Shown here in pieces: positions 37,885 through 46,296 of a stretch of 64,000 bases of DNA. The notes under the pieces are model-generated. The model was given only the letters and a program-made list of their open reading frames with translations. It was not told the DNA's origin and did no database searches. The stretch comes from Flavobacterium tagetis (GTDB taxonomy: Bacteria > Bacteroidota > Bacteroidia > Flavobacteriales > Flavobacteriaceae). The DNA is taken from positions 62,001-126,000 of the forward strand of contig NZ_JAERSF010000004.1 of NCBI RefSeq assembly GCF_016735615.1, read 5' to 3'. How positions within the stretch are numbered: the stretch's first letter is position 1; each line of letters begins with the position of its first letter. The translations under genes and the position numbers were made by a program.

Positions 37885-38511
37885 TTAGAAATTTCCTTTG
37901 ATGATATTAACAATTGCACTTACAATATATTGAATGCCGATTGAAATAACTATAAAACCAACAATTCTAGAGATTGCCACGATTCCTGAAGCACCTAGTA
38001 TTCTAGCTAGATAATGAGCACTTTTTAGAATTGCAAAAATGGCTACTGCGATTGCTAAAATTGCTAAAGAAGATATTATGATTTCATTTATCTCGTGATG
38101 TTCTTGGTAAAAGGCAATTAAAAGCGACATTGATCCAGGGCCAGCAAGCATTGGTATTGCTAAAGGTGTTAGTGCAATATCATTTCTGTGCTGTGCTTCA
38201 TTTTCAATTTTTTTGTTGATTCCTCTTTTCTTGTTGAATTTTCCAGAAAGTAAAGAAAAACCAGAATTTACAATTACAATTCCGCCAGCAATTCGTAAGG
38301 CGTCTATGCTAATTCCGAAAAAAGTTAAAACATATTGGCCAATAAAATAAGAAACCAATAATATGATGAAAACATTGATTGCTGTCCAAAGAGAGATTCG
38401 GGATCTTTCTTTTTGAGAATCATGTTGCGTTAATCCAACAAAAATTGGCACCGTTCCGATTGGGTTTAAAACCGAGAATAAAGCGGCAAATAGATAAATA
38501 AATAATTCCAT
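37885..38511 (-). CDS. MarC-family integral membrane protein
   Basis: A 208-residue inner-membrane protein with about six hydrophobic segments. FAALFSVLNPIGTVPIFVGLT at the N-terminus is the MarC/YhgN signature. IDALRIAGGIVIVNSGFSLLSG and LTPLAIPMLAGPGSMSLLIAF are the other conserved blocks. The family's transport substrate is not known, and despite the name it is not shown to give multiple-antibiotic resistance. It is the only leftward gene between 14.2 and 64 kb, sharing a terminator with ctlX and lying divergent from the CoA-binding protein gene. Confidence 0.9.
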   Translation of the reverse strand: MELFIYLFAALFSVLNPIGTVPIFVGLTQHDSQKERSRISLWTAINVFIILLVSYFIGQYVLTFFGISIDALRIAGGIVIVNSGFSLLSGKFNKKRGINKKIENEAQHRNDIALTPLAIPMLAGPGSMSLLIAFYQEHHEINEIIISSLAILAIAVAIFAILKSAHYLARILGASGIVAISRIVGFIVISIGIQYIVSAIVNIIKGNF

Positions 38512-38638
38512 ATGATATTGGTTAGTGAAGTAAATGTAGTTATTTTTTAATGCTTTTGTGTGAAATTATGTTATAATAATGTTTTTAATTGTTATCGATT
38601 CTGAATCAAAGACATAAAGTTAAATCGTTCTTTTTGAT

Positions 38639-38646
38639 TACTTTTG
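38639..38646 (+). promoter_or_regulatory. candidate -7 element of the CoA-binding protein gene
   Basis: TACTTTTG matches TAnnTTTG exactly, 17 bases before the ATG at 38664. No TTG is seen at -33. Confidence 0.4.
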
Positions 38647-38663
38647 CAGTCTAAATAAAAACT

Positions 38664-39029
38664 ATGAAAAGTAAAAAAACATTAGTTATAGGAGCATCAA
38701 CAAATCCTGAACGTTATTCATATAGAGCTGTAAATATGTTGGTAGGAAAAGGACATTCTGTTTTAGCAATTGGTCAAAAAGCAGGTGAAGTTGCTGGAGT
38801 AAAAATCCAAACTAAAGCATTACCAGTAAAAAATATTGATACTATTACTTTGTATTTAAATCCTGTTCGTCAACGAGATTATTATAATTATATTATTGAA
38901 GCGCATCCTAAAAGGGTGATTTTTAATCCTGGGACAGAAAATCCAGAACTGTATCAATTGTTAGAGTTAAATGAAATTCAAGTTGAAGTAGCTTGTACAT
39001 TGGTTTTATTGGCTACAAATCAATATTAA
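38664..39029 (+). CDS. CoA-binding-domain protein (YccU-like)
   Basis: A 121-residue single-domain Rossmann protein. KKTLVIGASTNPERYSYRAVNMLVGKGHSVLAIGQKAGEVAGVKI is the CoA_binding_2 pattern, with the GASxxxxRYS turn that binds the nucleotide. PVKNIDTITLYLNPVRQRDYYNYII and RVIFNPGTENPEL follow, where a Gly/Pro/Asn loop replaces catalytic residues. It resembles the CoA-binding part of succinyl-CoA synthetase without the catalytic domain. The biological role of this small family is unclear. It has its own likely promoter and precedes recR by 95 bases. Confidence 0.88.
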   Translation: MKSKKTLVIGASTNPERYSYRAVNMLVGKGHSVLAIGQKAGEVAGVKIQTKALPVKNIDTITLYLNPVRQRDYYNYIIEAHPKRVIFNPGTENPELYQLLELNEIQVEVACTLVLLATNQY

Positions 39030-39111
39030 ATAAAATATTTGATAGTGATTTCTTACTATTATTGAGACTTGAATTTAATGGCTGTAATGTAGGCTAAACC
39101 ATTAAAAGTAT

Positions 39112-39119
39112 TACTTTTG
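39112..39119 (+). promoter_or_regulatory. candidate -7 element of recR
   Basis: TACTTTTG ends five bases before the recR ATG (39125). If used, the transcript would be leaderless or nearly so. No TTG stands at the expected -33 distance. Confidence 0.4.
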
Positions 39120-39124
39120 TCGTC

Positions 39125-39745
39125 ATGGAATTTTCATCAAAATTAATTGAAAAAGCAGTAAACGAAATGTCACAATTACCTGGTATTGGTAAACGTACAG
39201 CACTTCGATTAGTTCTTCATTTGTTAAAACAGCCTAAAGAACAAACCGCTTTTTTATCTCAAGCATTATTGAACATGCGTGAGAATATTAAATTTTGTGA
39301 AAGTTGCTATAATATTTCTGATACTAAAACTTGTGAGATCTGTGCTAATCCAGTTAGAAATCATGAGACTATATGTATTGTTGAAGATATTCGAGATGTT
39401 ATGGCGATAGAAAATACTGGGCAATTTAAAGGAATATATCATGTGCTTGGTGGAAAAATTTCTCCGATTGAAGGAGTTGGTCCTAACCAGTTAAATATTT
39501 CTAGTTTGGTAACAAAAGTAAAATCTGGAAATGTATCGGAGATTATTTTTGCATTAAGTTCAACAATGGAAGGAGATACAACAAATTTTTATATCTATAA
39601 ACAAATTGCAGATAGTGAAATTATAATTTCAACAATTGCGAGAGGAATATCGGTTGGAGATGAATTAGAATATGCAGACGAAATAACATTAGGGCGAAGT
39701 ATTTTACACAGAATCCCTTTTGAAAAAACATTTAAAAATAATTAA
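39125..39745 (+). CDS. recR: recombination mediator RecR
   Basis: A 206-residue RecR, which with RecF and RecO loads RecA at single-strand gaps. The helix-hairpin-helix region has [17 protein letters not shown] (18-34). The zinc finger uses Cys58, Cys61, Cys70 and Cys73 ([17 protein letters not shown]). The TOPRIM domain has [32 protein letters not shown]. The C-terminus keeps [22 protein letters not shown]. Length is typical. It is followed after 71 bases by the polysaccharide genes, which may have their own control region containing an inverted repeat. Confidence 0.97.
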   Translation: MEFSSKLIEKAVNEMSQLPGIGKRTALRLVLHLLKQPKEQTAFLSQALLNMRENIKFCESCYNISDTKTCEICANPVRNHETICIVEDIRDVMAIENTGQFKGIYHVLGGKISPIEGVGPNQLNISSLVTKVKSGNVSEIIFALSSTMEGDTTNFYIYKQIADSEIIISTIARGISVGDELEYADEITLGRSILHRIPFEKTFKNN

Positions 39746-39768
39746 CTAAACCCCAAATAGCAATTAGA

Positions 39769-39793
39769 CTTTTCCTGTCATTATAAGGAAAAG
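39769..39793. repeat. 8-bp inverted repeat before wza
   Basis: CTTTTCCT (39769-39776) and AGGAAAAG (39786-39793) are perfect inverse complements with a 9-base loop. It lies between the recR stop and the wza ATG (39817). No T-tract follows, so a weak terminator, an operator or an mRNA hairpin are all possible. Confidence 0.5.
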
Positions 39794-39816
39794 ATCTTTG
39801 CAATAACATTGAACGA

Positions 39817-40608
39817 ATGACAAAAAACAGTTTTTTTCTTTTTTTACTAGTTTCAACATTATTTACCTCATGTATTCCGATTAAAGATTTGGTGTATCTT
39901 CAGGATAAAAATGATTCAGGCGAACAAAAATCAATTGCAGCGGTAGAATCAAAACCATATAGATTACAAGCTAATGATATTTTAAAAATCAATATTAAAG
40001 CAATCGATCCTAAATTAGTATCTATTTTTAATACAACTGATGATCAAAATGGACAAGGAGGAAAAAGTGAATCTGGTTTATATTTTGATGGTTTTACTGT
40101 TGATGATCATGGAAATATAAGAATGCCTATTCTAGGAGAAATAAATGTAATTGGCTATACTCTTGAAGAAGTTCGCGTAAAAATTGAAAAGAAATTATTA
40201 GAGGAATATTTTAAAAGTGAAGCCAATATTTTTGTTACTGTTAAGCTGGCTGGTTTTAGGTATACTATTAATGGAGAAGTTGGGAGCACTGGAACCAAAA
40301 CGCTATTTAAGGACAATGTAACCATTTTGGAAGCTGTTGCAAATGCAGGAGATATTACTACAGTTGGTAACAGAAAAGAGGTCACAGTAATTCGTCAAAC
40401 TCCAACGGGAGTTCAAATGCATGATATTGATCTTACTGACGTGAATGTAATGAAATCGCCATACTATTACTTGCAGCCAAATGATTATATATACGTAAAG
40501 CCATTGAGACAAAAAACTTGGGGAACTGGACAAACGGGAATACAATCTATAGGGACAATAATTACATTGTTATCTTTGGCTACAACAGTTTATCTAATTA
40601 TAAAATAA
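39817..40608 (+). CDS. wza: Wza-type polysaccharide export lipoprotein
   Basis: A 263-residue outer-membrane export protein. The lipobox FTSC (Cys19) follows a hydrophobic leader, and the mature chain opens with IPIKDLVYLQDK, typical of Bacteroidota members. The Poly_export domain reads YRLQANDILKINIKAID, then GNIRMPILGEINVIGYTLEEV. One SLBB-like repeat follows (YTINGEVGSTGTKTLFKDNVTILEAVANAGDITTVGNRKEVTVIRQ), and a C-terminal hydrophobic segment (IGTIITLLSLATTVYLII) may form the membrane-spanning helix. It starts the first polysaccharide block. It pairs with the Wzc-like kinase 15 bases downstream. Confidence 0.92.
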   Translation: MTKNSFFLFLLVSTLFTSCIPIKDLVYLQDKNDSGEQKSIAAVESKPYRLQANDILKINIKAIDPKLVSIFNTTDDQNGQGGKSESGLYFDGFTVDDHGNIRMPILGEINVIGYTLEEVRVKIEKKLLEEYFKSEANIFVTVKLAGFRYTINGEVGSTGTKTLFKDNVTILEAVANAGDITTVGNRKEVTVIRQTPTGVQMHDIDLTDVNVMKSPYYYLQPNDYIYVKPLRQKTWGTGQTGIQSIGTIITLLSLATTVYLIIK

Positions 40609-40623
40609 AAATAGATTTTTAAA

Positions 40624-43071
40624 ATGTTAGACATTAAGGATTTTGCTATTTTTGAAAATCATTCACACTTTGATTTTAAAGGATTTCTGTTGAAAATTGT
40701 AAGTTACTGGAAGTGGTTTCTTGCAAGTTTGATTATTACATTCACCATTGCTCACCAGGTAAATATTCGTAAAGAAAAAATTTACGGAATGCAAACCATG
40801 ATTTCTATTAAAGAAGAAAGCAATCCTTTTTTTACTTCAAATACAAGTTTAGTTTTTAATTGGGGAGGAATTTCAGATCAAGTAAATGGTATTTCTACAA
40901 TTTTGCAATCAAGATCTCATAATGAGTTAGTTGTAGATAAGCTTCAATTTTATATTGATTATTTAGAACAGGGAAAATACAATTTAATAGATTCTTATGG
41001 AGCGGTACCATTTTATGTAGATATTGACAAAACAAAAGGACAGCTTGCAAATGCATTAATTGGCATAAAATTTTTAAGCGAAAATGAGTATCAAATCCAA
41101 ATTCCGTTTGAAAGCAATACAGTTTCATTAATTACTTACAGTAATAACTCTTATAGTAATACCTCAGTATATCCTACAACTTTTGTCAAAAAGTACAAGA
41201 CAGGAGAAAGTGTTAATCTTCCTTTTTTAAACTGGAAACTTCAAATAGTTGATAATCCAGGATTTTATAAAGGGAAAGAATATTTTGTTAGATTCAATGA
41301 TTTTGACGGAACCGTATCGAGATATAAAGGCATAAATGTAGATGCAGGAAAAACTAGTGGATCGTTATTGACCTTATCGATGCAGGGAACAAATAAAAAA
41401 AGAATGGTTGATTATTTGAATTCCACTGTAAAGATGCTTATGAAATTGCAATTAGATGGTAAAAACCAATTTGCAACAAACACCATTAGGTTCATAGATA
41501 GTACTCTTGTTGCAATGGAATCTCAGCTTAAAGAAACGGGAAACGAATTAAAATCTTTTCAAAAAGATAAAAATATTTACCAGATAGAAGGTGGTGGTTC
41601 TCTAGTTTCAGAGAAAATAATGAATTTTGATGTTGAAAAAGATCAAGTTACTAGGAAAATAGCTTACTATAATTCGTTAAAATCATATTTAAATAGTAGC
41701 GAGGATTATTCTAGATTGCCGGCACCTTCTGTTGCTGGAATTGAAGACCCTAATATTCTTGCTAATGTTTCCAAACTTATAGCACTTTCTACACAAAGAT
41801 CAGAAATGGCATATGCTGTAAAAAGTGAAAAAATTTTTAAAGATTTTGATAATCAAATGGCTGCAGTAAAAAATGTTCTTCAAGAGAATATTGTTACGGC
41901 AAAGTCTTCTTTGGTTTATGATTTATCTTTGCTAAATGCTAAAATCGGCCAAGCTGAAAGCACAGTTAAAAAACTTCCAGCTGAGCAACAAGAATTACTG
42001 AAGATTAAAAGAAAGTATGATTTAAATGATAATATCTATACAGAGTTTCTTCAAAAAAGAAATGAGGCAGAAATTGTAAGAGCCTCTAATCTATCCGATA
42101 TTCATTTTATTGATCCTGCCAAAGATATTGGTGGAGGTTTAATAGGTCCTAAAACTTCTGTAAATTATGTAATGGCTTTGTTTTTAGGGGTTTTAGTGCC
42201 TTTGTTATTTATTCTTGTAATATTTTTTATTAATAATTCAATTCAGAATAGCGAAGATATTAGTAAATTAACTCAGATTCCATTACTTGGCGTAGTTGGT
42301 TTCAATAAAGACTCTAGTAGTATGGCTGTTTTTGAAAAGCCAAAATCAGCTCTTTCGGAATCATTTAGAGGTATAAGGTCTTCACTTCAGTTTTTATATA
42401 AAAAACAACAGGTTAGTGGTTCTAAAACACTAATGATAACTTCTTCAATTAGTGGCGAAGGAAAAACATTCTGTTCTATTAATATAGCTACTGTTTTCGC
42501 ATTAAGCGAAAAGAAAACAGTAATTGTTGGTTTAGATTTAAGAAAACCGAGATTAGCAGATGAATTTGAGTTAAAATCATCTTTAGGAGTTGTTAATTAT
42601 TTAATAAAGCAGAATAGCTTGAAAGAAATTACCAATTCAACACAGATTCCAAATTTAGATGTAATACTTTCGGGGCCAATTCCTCCGAACCCTTCAGAGT
42701 TGATTTTAAGTGATGGAATGAAAGAGATGATTGATGAATTGAAACAGAAATATGATTATATTGTTTTAGATACCCCGCCAGTAGGTTTAGTGGCTGATTC
42801 GTTAGAGTTAGTTCAGTTTGCAGATGTCACATTATATATTGTAAGACAAAACTATACTAAGAAAGACATGATCACGTTGTTAAATACTAGACTTAAACGT
42901 GGAGAGTTGAGCAATGTGAGTATTGTATTAAACGGTTATGAAAATAAAGCAAAATATGGTAGTGGCTACGGATATGGCTATGGCTATGGAGCTTATTCAA
43001 ATGGTTATCACGAAGAAGAAGTTAAAAGTGGGTTTTGGAAGACATTTTTGAATCGAATTAGAAAAAGCTAA
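40624..43071 (+). CDS. wzc: Wzc-type bacterial tyrosine kinase, polysaccharide copolymerase
   Basis: An 815-residue inner-membrane BY-kinase. The N-terminal Wzz domain has one TM near 31-46, a long periplasmic part with coiled-coil helices (about 260-490), and a second TM near 516-538. The cytoplasmic kinase has Walker A SISGEGKT (about 608-615), Walker A' VIVGLDLRKPR (about 633-643) and Walker B YIVLDTPP (about 712-719). The C-terminal tail has alternating Gly and Tyr (YGSGYGYGYGYGAYSNGY, about 777-794), the autophosphorylation cluster. It controls chain polymerisation and export with Wza. No Wzb-like phosphatase gene is in this window. Confidence 0.95.
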   Translation: MLDIKDFAIFENHSHFDFKGFLLKIVSYWKWFLASLIITFTIAHQVNIRKEKIYGMQTMISIKEESNPFFTSNTSLVFNWGGISDQVNGISTILQSRSHNELVVDKLQFYIDYLEQGKYNLIDSYGAVPFYVDIDKTKGQLANALIGIKFLSENEYQIQIPFESNTVSLITYSNNSYSNTSVYPTTFVKKYKTGESVNLPFLNWKLQIVDNPGFYKGKEYFVRFNDFDGTVSRYKGINVDAGKTSGSLLTLSMQGTNKKRMVDYLNSTVKMLMKLQLDGKNQFATNTIRFIDSTLVAMESQLKETGNELKSFQKDKNIYQIEGGGSLVSEKIMNFDVEKDQVTRKIAYYNSLKSYLNSSEDYSRLPAPSVAGIEDPNILANVSKLIALSTQRSEMAYAVKSEKIFKDFDNQMAAVKNVLQENIVTAKSSLVYDLSLLNAKIGQAESTVKKLPAEQQELLKIKRKYDLNDNIYTEFLQKRNEAEIVRASNLSDIHFIDPAKDIGGGLIGPKTSVNYVMALFLGVLVPLLFILVIFFINNSIQNSEDISKLTQIPLLGVVGFNKDSSSMAVFEKPKSALSESFRGIRSSLQFLYKKQQVSGSKTLMITSSISGEGKTFCSINIATVFALSEKKTVIVGLDLRKPRLADEFELKSSLGVVNYLIKQNSLKEITNSTQIPNLDVILSGPIPPNPSELILSDGMKEMIDELKQKYDYIVLDTPPVGLVADSLELVQFADVTLYIVRQNYTKKDMITLLNTRLKRGELSNVSIVLNGYENKAKYGSGYGYGYGYGAYSNGYHEEEVKSGFWKTFLNRIRKS

Positions 43072-43081
43072 AGTTTGATAA

Positions 43082-44065
43082 ATGGAAAGTAAAATAAAAA
43101 ATACAATTTTAATTACGGGAGGAGCTGGATTTATTGGTTCAAATTTGACGGAGTATTTTTTAGGCTTAGATTATAAGGTGGTTTGTCTAGATAATTTTTC
43201 TACAGGACATCGCCATAATTTAAAAGACTTTTTAGATAATCCAAATTTTAAATTAATAGAAGGTGATATTCGAAATTTGGCCGATTGTAATTTGGCGGTT
43301 GAAGGAGTAAATTATGTTTTGCATCAAGCAGCTTTAGGTTCTGTTCCGAGATCAATAAAAGATCCAATTACGACAAATGATGTAAATGTTTCTGGTTTTT
43401 TAAATATGCTTACTGCAGCTCGAGATGCCAAAGTAAAACGATTTGTATATGCTGCAAGTTCTTCTACCTATGGAGACTCTCAAGGATTACCAAAAGTAGA
43501 AGATGTTATAGGGAAGCCATTGTCTCCTTATGCAATTACGAAATATGTAAATGAATTGTATGCAGAAATTTTTAGTAAGACATACGGATTAGAAACAATT
43601 GGGCTTCGTTACTTTAACGTTTTTGGACGAAAACAAGACCCAAATGGAGCTTATGCTGCTGTAATTCCAAAGTTTGTGAAACAATTTATGAATCATGAGA
43701 GCCCAGTAATTAATGGTGATGGAAATTATTCTCGTGATTTTACATATATAGATAATGTTATTCAAATGAATGAGTTGGCAATGACTTCTCAGAATCCAGA
43801 AGCCATTAACACTGTTTATAACACAGCATTTGGAGATAGAAATACATTGAATGACTTAGTTAAATATTTAAGGGAATATTTGTCGGATTTTGATTCAAAA
43901 ATTAAGGATGTTCCAGTTGTATATGGCGAAAATCGAGTAGGAGATATTCCTCATTCTTTAGCAAGTATCGAGAAAGCAAAAAGAAATCTTGGTTATAACC
44001 CAAAGTATTCTTTGCAAGATGGATTAAGGAAAGCTGTTGAATGGTATTGGAATAATTTAAAATAA
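43082..44065 (+). CDS. wbpP: UDP-N-acetylglucosamine(-uronate) 4-epimerase, WbpP/TviC type
   Basis: A 327-residue extended SDR enzyme. The NAD-binding GGAGFIG (13-19), the Ser-rich AASSSTYG (124-131) and the catalytic YxxxK as Tyr150/Lys154 are visible. The stretch HQAALGSVPRSIKDPITTNDVNVSGFLNML is very close to WbpP and TviC, which epimerise UDP-GlcNAc or its uronic acid at C4. The partner dehydrogenase is the WbpO/TviB-like gene at 46297, in the next operon. The precise substrate (neutral or uronic form) is not settled by sequence. It lies 10 bases after wzc. Confidence 0.87.
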   Translation: MESKIKNTILITGGAGFIGSNLTEYFLGLDYKVVCLDNFSTGHRHNLKDFLDNPNFKLIEGDIRNLADCNLAVEGVNYVLHQAALGSVPRSIKDPITTNDVNVSGFLNMLTAARDAKVKRFVYAASSSTYGDSQGLPKVEDVIGKPLSPYAITKYVNELYAEIFSKTYGLETIGLRYFNVFGRKQDPNGAYAAVIPKFVKQFMNHESPVINGDGNYSRDFTYIDNVIQMNELAMTSQNPEAINTVYNTAFGDRNTLNDLVKYLREYLSDFDSKIKDVPVVYGENRVGDIPHSLASIEKAKRNLGYNPKYSLQDGLRKAVEWYWNNLK

Positions 44066-44092
44066 ATTTAAGATCAAGATAAAATAGATCAA

Positions 44093-45484
44093 ATGAAAAT
44101 TACAAAAATTTGCTGCATTGGTGCAGGATATGTTGGTGGACCTACAATGGCTGTTATTGCTCAAAAATGCCCTCACATTCAGGTTACGGTTGTTGATTTA
44201 AATGAACAAAGAATAGCAGATTGGAATGATCCGAATCCTGAAAATATTCCGATATATGAACCTGGACTTTCTGAAATTGTTGCAGAAGCGAGAGGTAGAA
44301 ATCTGTTTTTTTCTACTGATGTTGACAAAGCAATAGATGAAGCTCAAATGATATTTATTTCTGTAAATACACCAACCAAAACCTATGGAAAAGGGAAAGG
44401 TATGGCGGCCGATTTAAAATATATCGAATTATGTGCTAGACAAATTGCAAGAGTTGCAAAACAAAATAAAATTGTAGTAGAGAAATCTACTCTGCCAGTT
44501 AGGACTGCTGAAGCTATAAAAAGCATTTTAGATAATACAGGAAATGGCGTTCAATTTCAAATTTTATCTAATCCTGAGTTTTTGGCAGAAGGTACTGCAG
44601 TTACAGATTTATTAAATCCAGATCGAATTTTAATTGGCGGAGATACAACTCAAGAAGGAGAAGAAGCTATTAATTCATTAGTGGAAGTTTATTCCAATTG
44701 GGTAAGAAGAGATCAAATTTTAACAACAAATGTTTGGTCATCAGAATTGTCTAAACTTACGGCTAATGCATTTTTAGCACAACGTATTTCTTCAATTAAT
44801 GCAATGTCAGAACTTTGCGAAAAAACTGGTGCAGATGTAAATGAAGTTGCAAAAGCAATAGGTATGGATAGCAGAATTGGACCTAAATTCTTAAGAGCTT
44901 CTGTAGGATTCGGTGGTTCTTGCTTTCAAAAAGATATTTTGAATCTGGTTTATATAGCAAAATCATACGGATTGAATGAAGTTGCAGATTATTGGGAGCA
45001 AGTTATTATTATGAACGATCATCAAAAAAGACGATTCTCCAGCAAAATTGTTCAGACATTATATAATACTGTAGCCGATAAGAAAATTACATTTTTAGGC
45101 TGGGCTTTTAAAAAAGATACAAACGACACTAGAGAATCTGCGGCAATTTATGTTGCTGATGATTTAATAAATGAACAGGCAAAAATCTCGGTTTTCGATC
45201 CGAAAGTTTCAAAAAATAAAATGCTAAGCGACTTAGATTATTTAGAGACACGATCAAGTGAAGATAATCGTGATGCAATAAGCGTTTTTGATAATGCGTA
45301 TGATGCATGTAAAGGAGCACATGCTATTGCCATTTTAACTGAGTGGGACGAATTTACGACTTACGATTGGAAAAAGATTTATGATTCTATGCATAAACCA
45401 GCGTTTATTTTTGATGGAAGAAATATTTTGAATGCTAAGCAATTAGAATCAATCGGATTCGTTTATAGAGGTATTGGATCATAA
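44093..45484 (+). CDS. ugd: UDP-glucose 6-dehydrogenase (long, eukaryote-like type)
   Basis: A 463-residue dehydrogenase that makes UDP-glucuronic acid from UDP-glucose. [22 protein letters not shown] opens the NAD fold. The segment [15 protein letters not shown] and the Lys/Asn region before the active-site loop follow. The catalytic loop [17 protein letters not shown] holds Cys277. [15 protein letters not shown] lies in the C-terminal domain. The form with IPIYEPGL and FQKD is the long class shared with animals and many Bacteroidota. It lies between the epimerase and the NusG-like gene. Confidence 0.94.
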   Translation: MKITKICCIGAGYVGGPTMAVIAQKCPHIQVTVVDLNEQRIADWNDPNPENIPIYEPGLSEIVAEARGRNLFFSTDVDKAIDEAQMIFISVNTPTKTYGKGKGMAADLKYIELCARQIARVAKQNKIVVEKSTLPVRTAEAIKSILDNTGNGVQFQILSNPEFLAEGTAVTDLLNPDRILIGGDTTQEGEEAINSLVEVYSNWVRRDQILTTNVWSSELSKLTANAFLAQRISSINAMSELCEKTGADVNEVAKAIGMDSRIGPKFLRASVGFGGSCFQKDILNLVYIAKSYGLNEVADYWEQVIIMNDHQKRRFSSKIVQTLYNTVADKKITFLGWAFKKDTNDTRESAAIYVADDLINEQAKISVFDPKVSKNKMLSDLDYLETRSSEDNRDAISVFDNAYDACKGAHAIAILTEWDEFTTYDWKKIYDSMHKPAFIFDGRNILNAKQLESIGFVYRGIGS

Positions 45485-45548
45485 ACCGATTATTGTGTTT
45501 GTAAATAAAATGAAGTAAAATGTGTTGCTTCAAGCTAAATGAAAAAGA

Positions 45549-46013
45549 ATGAATTGGTACGTAGTTTATACAAAGCCTAAATGGGAGAAGAAAGTTGCAG
45601 ATAAACTTAATCAGTTGGGAATAGAATGTTATTGTCCGCTGATTACTCAGATAAAACAGTGGTCAGACCGAAAAAAGAAAGTTGAAACACCTCTTTTTAA
45701 TTCTTATGTTTTTGTTCATTTATCAGATTCTGATCGTAATTTAGTTTTTCAAGCTCAAGGAGTAGTTAGATATTTATTTTGGTTAGGAAAAGCTGCAATT
45801 GTAAAAGATCAAGAAATTGAAATTATTAGAACAAGTTTAAAAGATCCCAATTTGAGTGATGTTTCAGTTTCGGCTATTCAGGTTGGAGATAAAATTAAAC
45901 TAGAGTCTGGTGTGTTTATCAATCAAAATGCAATTGTTCAGGAAGTCTCTAATAATTACTATGTGCTGGTGCTTGAAGCTTTAGGATGTGTCTTGAAAAT
46001 AAAATATAAATAA
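45549..46013 (+). CDS. NusG-family specialised antitermination factor (UpxY/LoaP-like)
   Basis: A 154-residue NusG paralogue. The NGN domain (1-100) begins MNWYVVYTKPKWEKKVADKL and contains the RNAP-binding region around ETPLFNSYVFVHL and GVVRYLFWLG. A short KOW-like domain (about 108-154) reads VGDKIKLESGVF and VLVLEALGCVLKI. It is much shorter than housekeeping NusG and lacks its usual central sequence. In Bacteroides, UpxY proteins near capsule loci antiterminate their own operon through the 5' leader. This gene lies 40 bases before a strong terminator and 170 before the promoter/structured leader of the long operon, which suggests that leader is its target. Confidence 0.88.
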   Translation: MNWYVVYTKPKWEKKVADKLNQLGIECYCPLITQIKQWSDRKKKVETPLFNSYVFVHLSDSDRNLVFQAQGVVRYLFWLGKAAIVKDQEIEIIRTSLKDPNLSDVSVSAIQVGDKIKLESGVFINQNAIVQEVSNNYYVLVLEALGCVLKIKYK

Positions 46014-46036
46014 CAACGTTATTCAATAAAAAGTAA

Positions 46037-46081
46037 ACAGAAGAGAAGTCTTTTTTTAGATTTTTTTCTTCTGTTTTTTTT
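46037..46081 (+). terminator. intrinsic terminator after the NusG-like gene
   Basis: AAACAGAAGA (46035-46044) and TCTTCTGTTT (46067-46076) form a 10-bp stem with a T-rich 22-base loop, ending in T8. It closes the first polysaccharide block, unless antitermination carries transcription through. Confidence 0.85.
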
Positions 46082-46173
46082 ATAAAGTAATTATTTACAG
46101 CCTGATTAATAACGCATTGTGGTTAAGCGTTTTTTTATTAACAATTTGTTTTTGAGTATTACGGGAAACCGTA

Positions 46174-46204
46174 TTGATTAACTAGAGTTATTATACTATA
46201 TTTG
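46174..46204 (+). promoter_or_regulatory. promoter of the long polysaccharide operon
   Basis: TTG (46174-46176), 20 bases, then TATATTTG (46197-46204) fits the Flavobacteriia consensus perfectly. The start should fall at about 46209, directly before the structured leader. Confidence 0.87.
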
Positions 46205-46219
46205 CGCGAAAATGATTAA

Positions 46220-46284
46220 TTTAGGCATCTGAGTCAGATATTGTGACTTGGAACGGCGAAGCCGTGAATTTTTAAGAGCCTAAA
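46220..46284 (+). ncRNA. compact structured leader RNA of the polysaccharide operon
   Basis: Outer stem TTTAGGC (46220-46226) with GCCTAAA (46278-46284), 7 bp. Inside, ATCTG (46227-46231) pairs with CAGAT (46235-46239), and ACGGC (46253-46257) with GCCGT (46261-46265) on a GAA loop, giving a three-way-junction shape. AGTCA (46232-46236) can instead pair with TGACT (46244-46248), which excludes the first arm, so two conformations are possible. No T-tract follows. It ends 12 bases before the dehydrogenase ATG and fills nearly the whole leader. It may be the recognition site of the NusG-like factor or a sensor RNA. Confidence 0.6.
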
Positions 46285-46296
46285 GAAATTAAGAAA

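Noticed and set aside
42954-43010. Tandem repeat in the DNA encoding the Wzc tail
   Set aside because: The repeated GGNTAT-like units simply encode the alternating Gly-Tyr tail and are explained by the protein.
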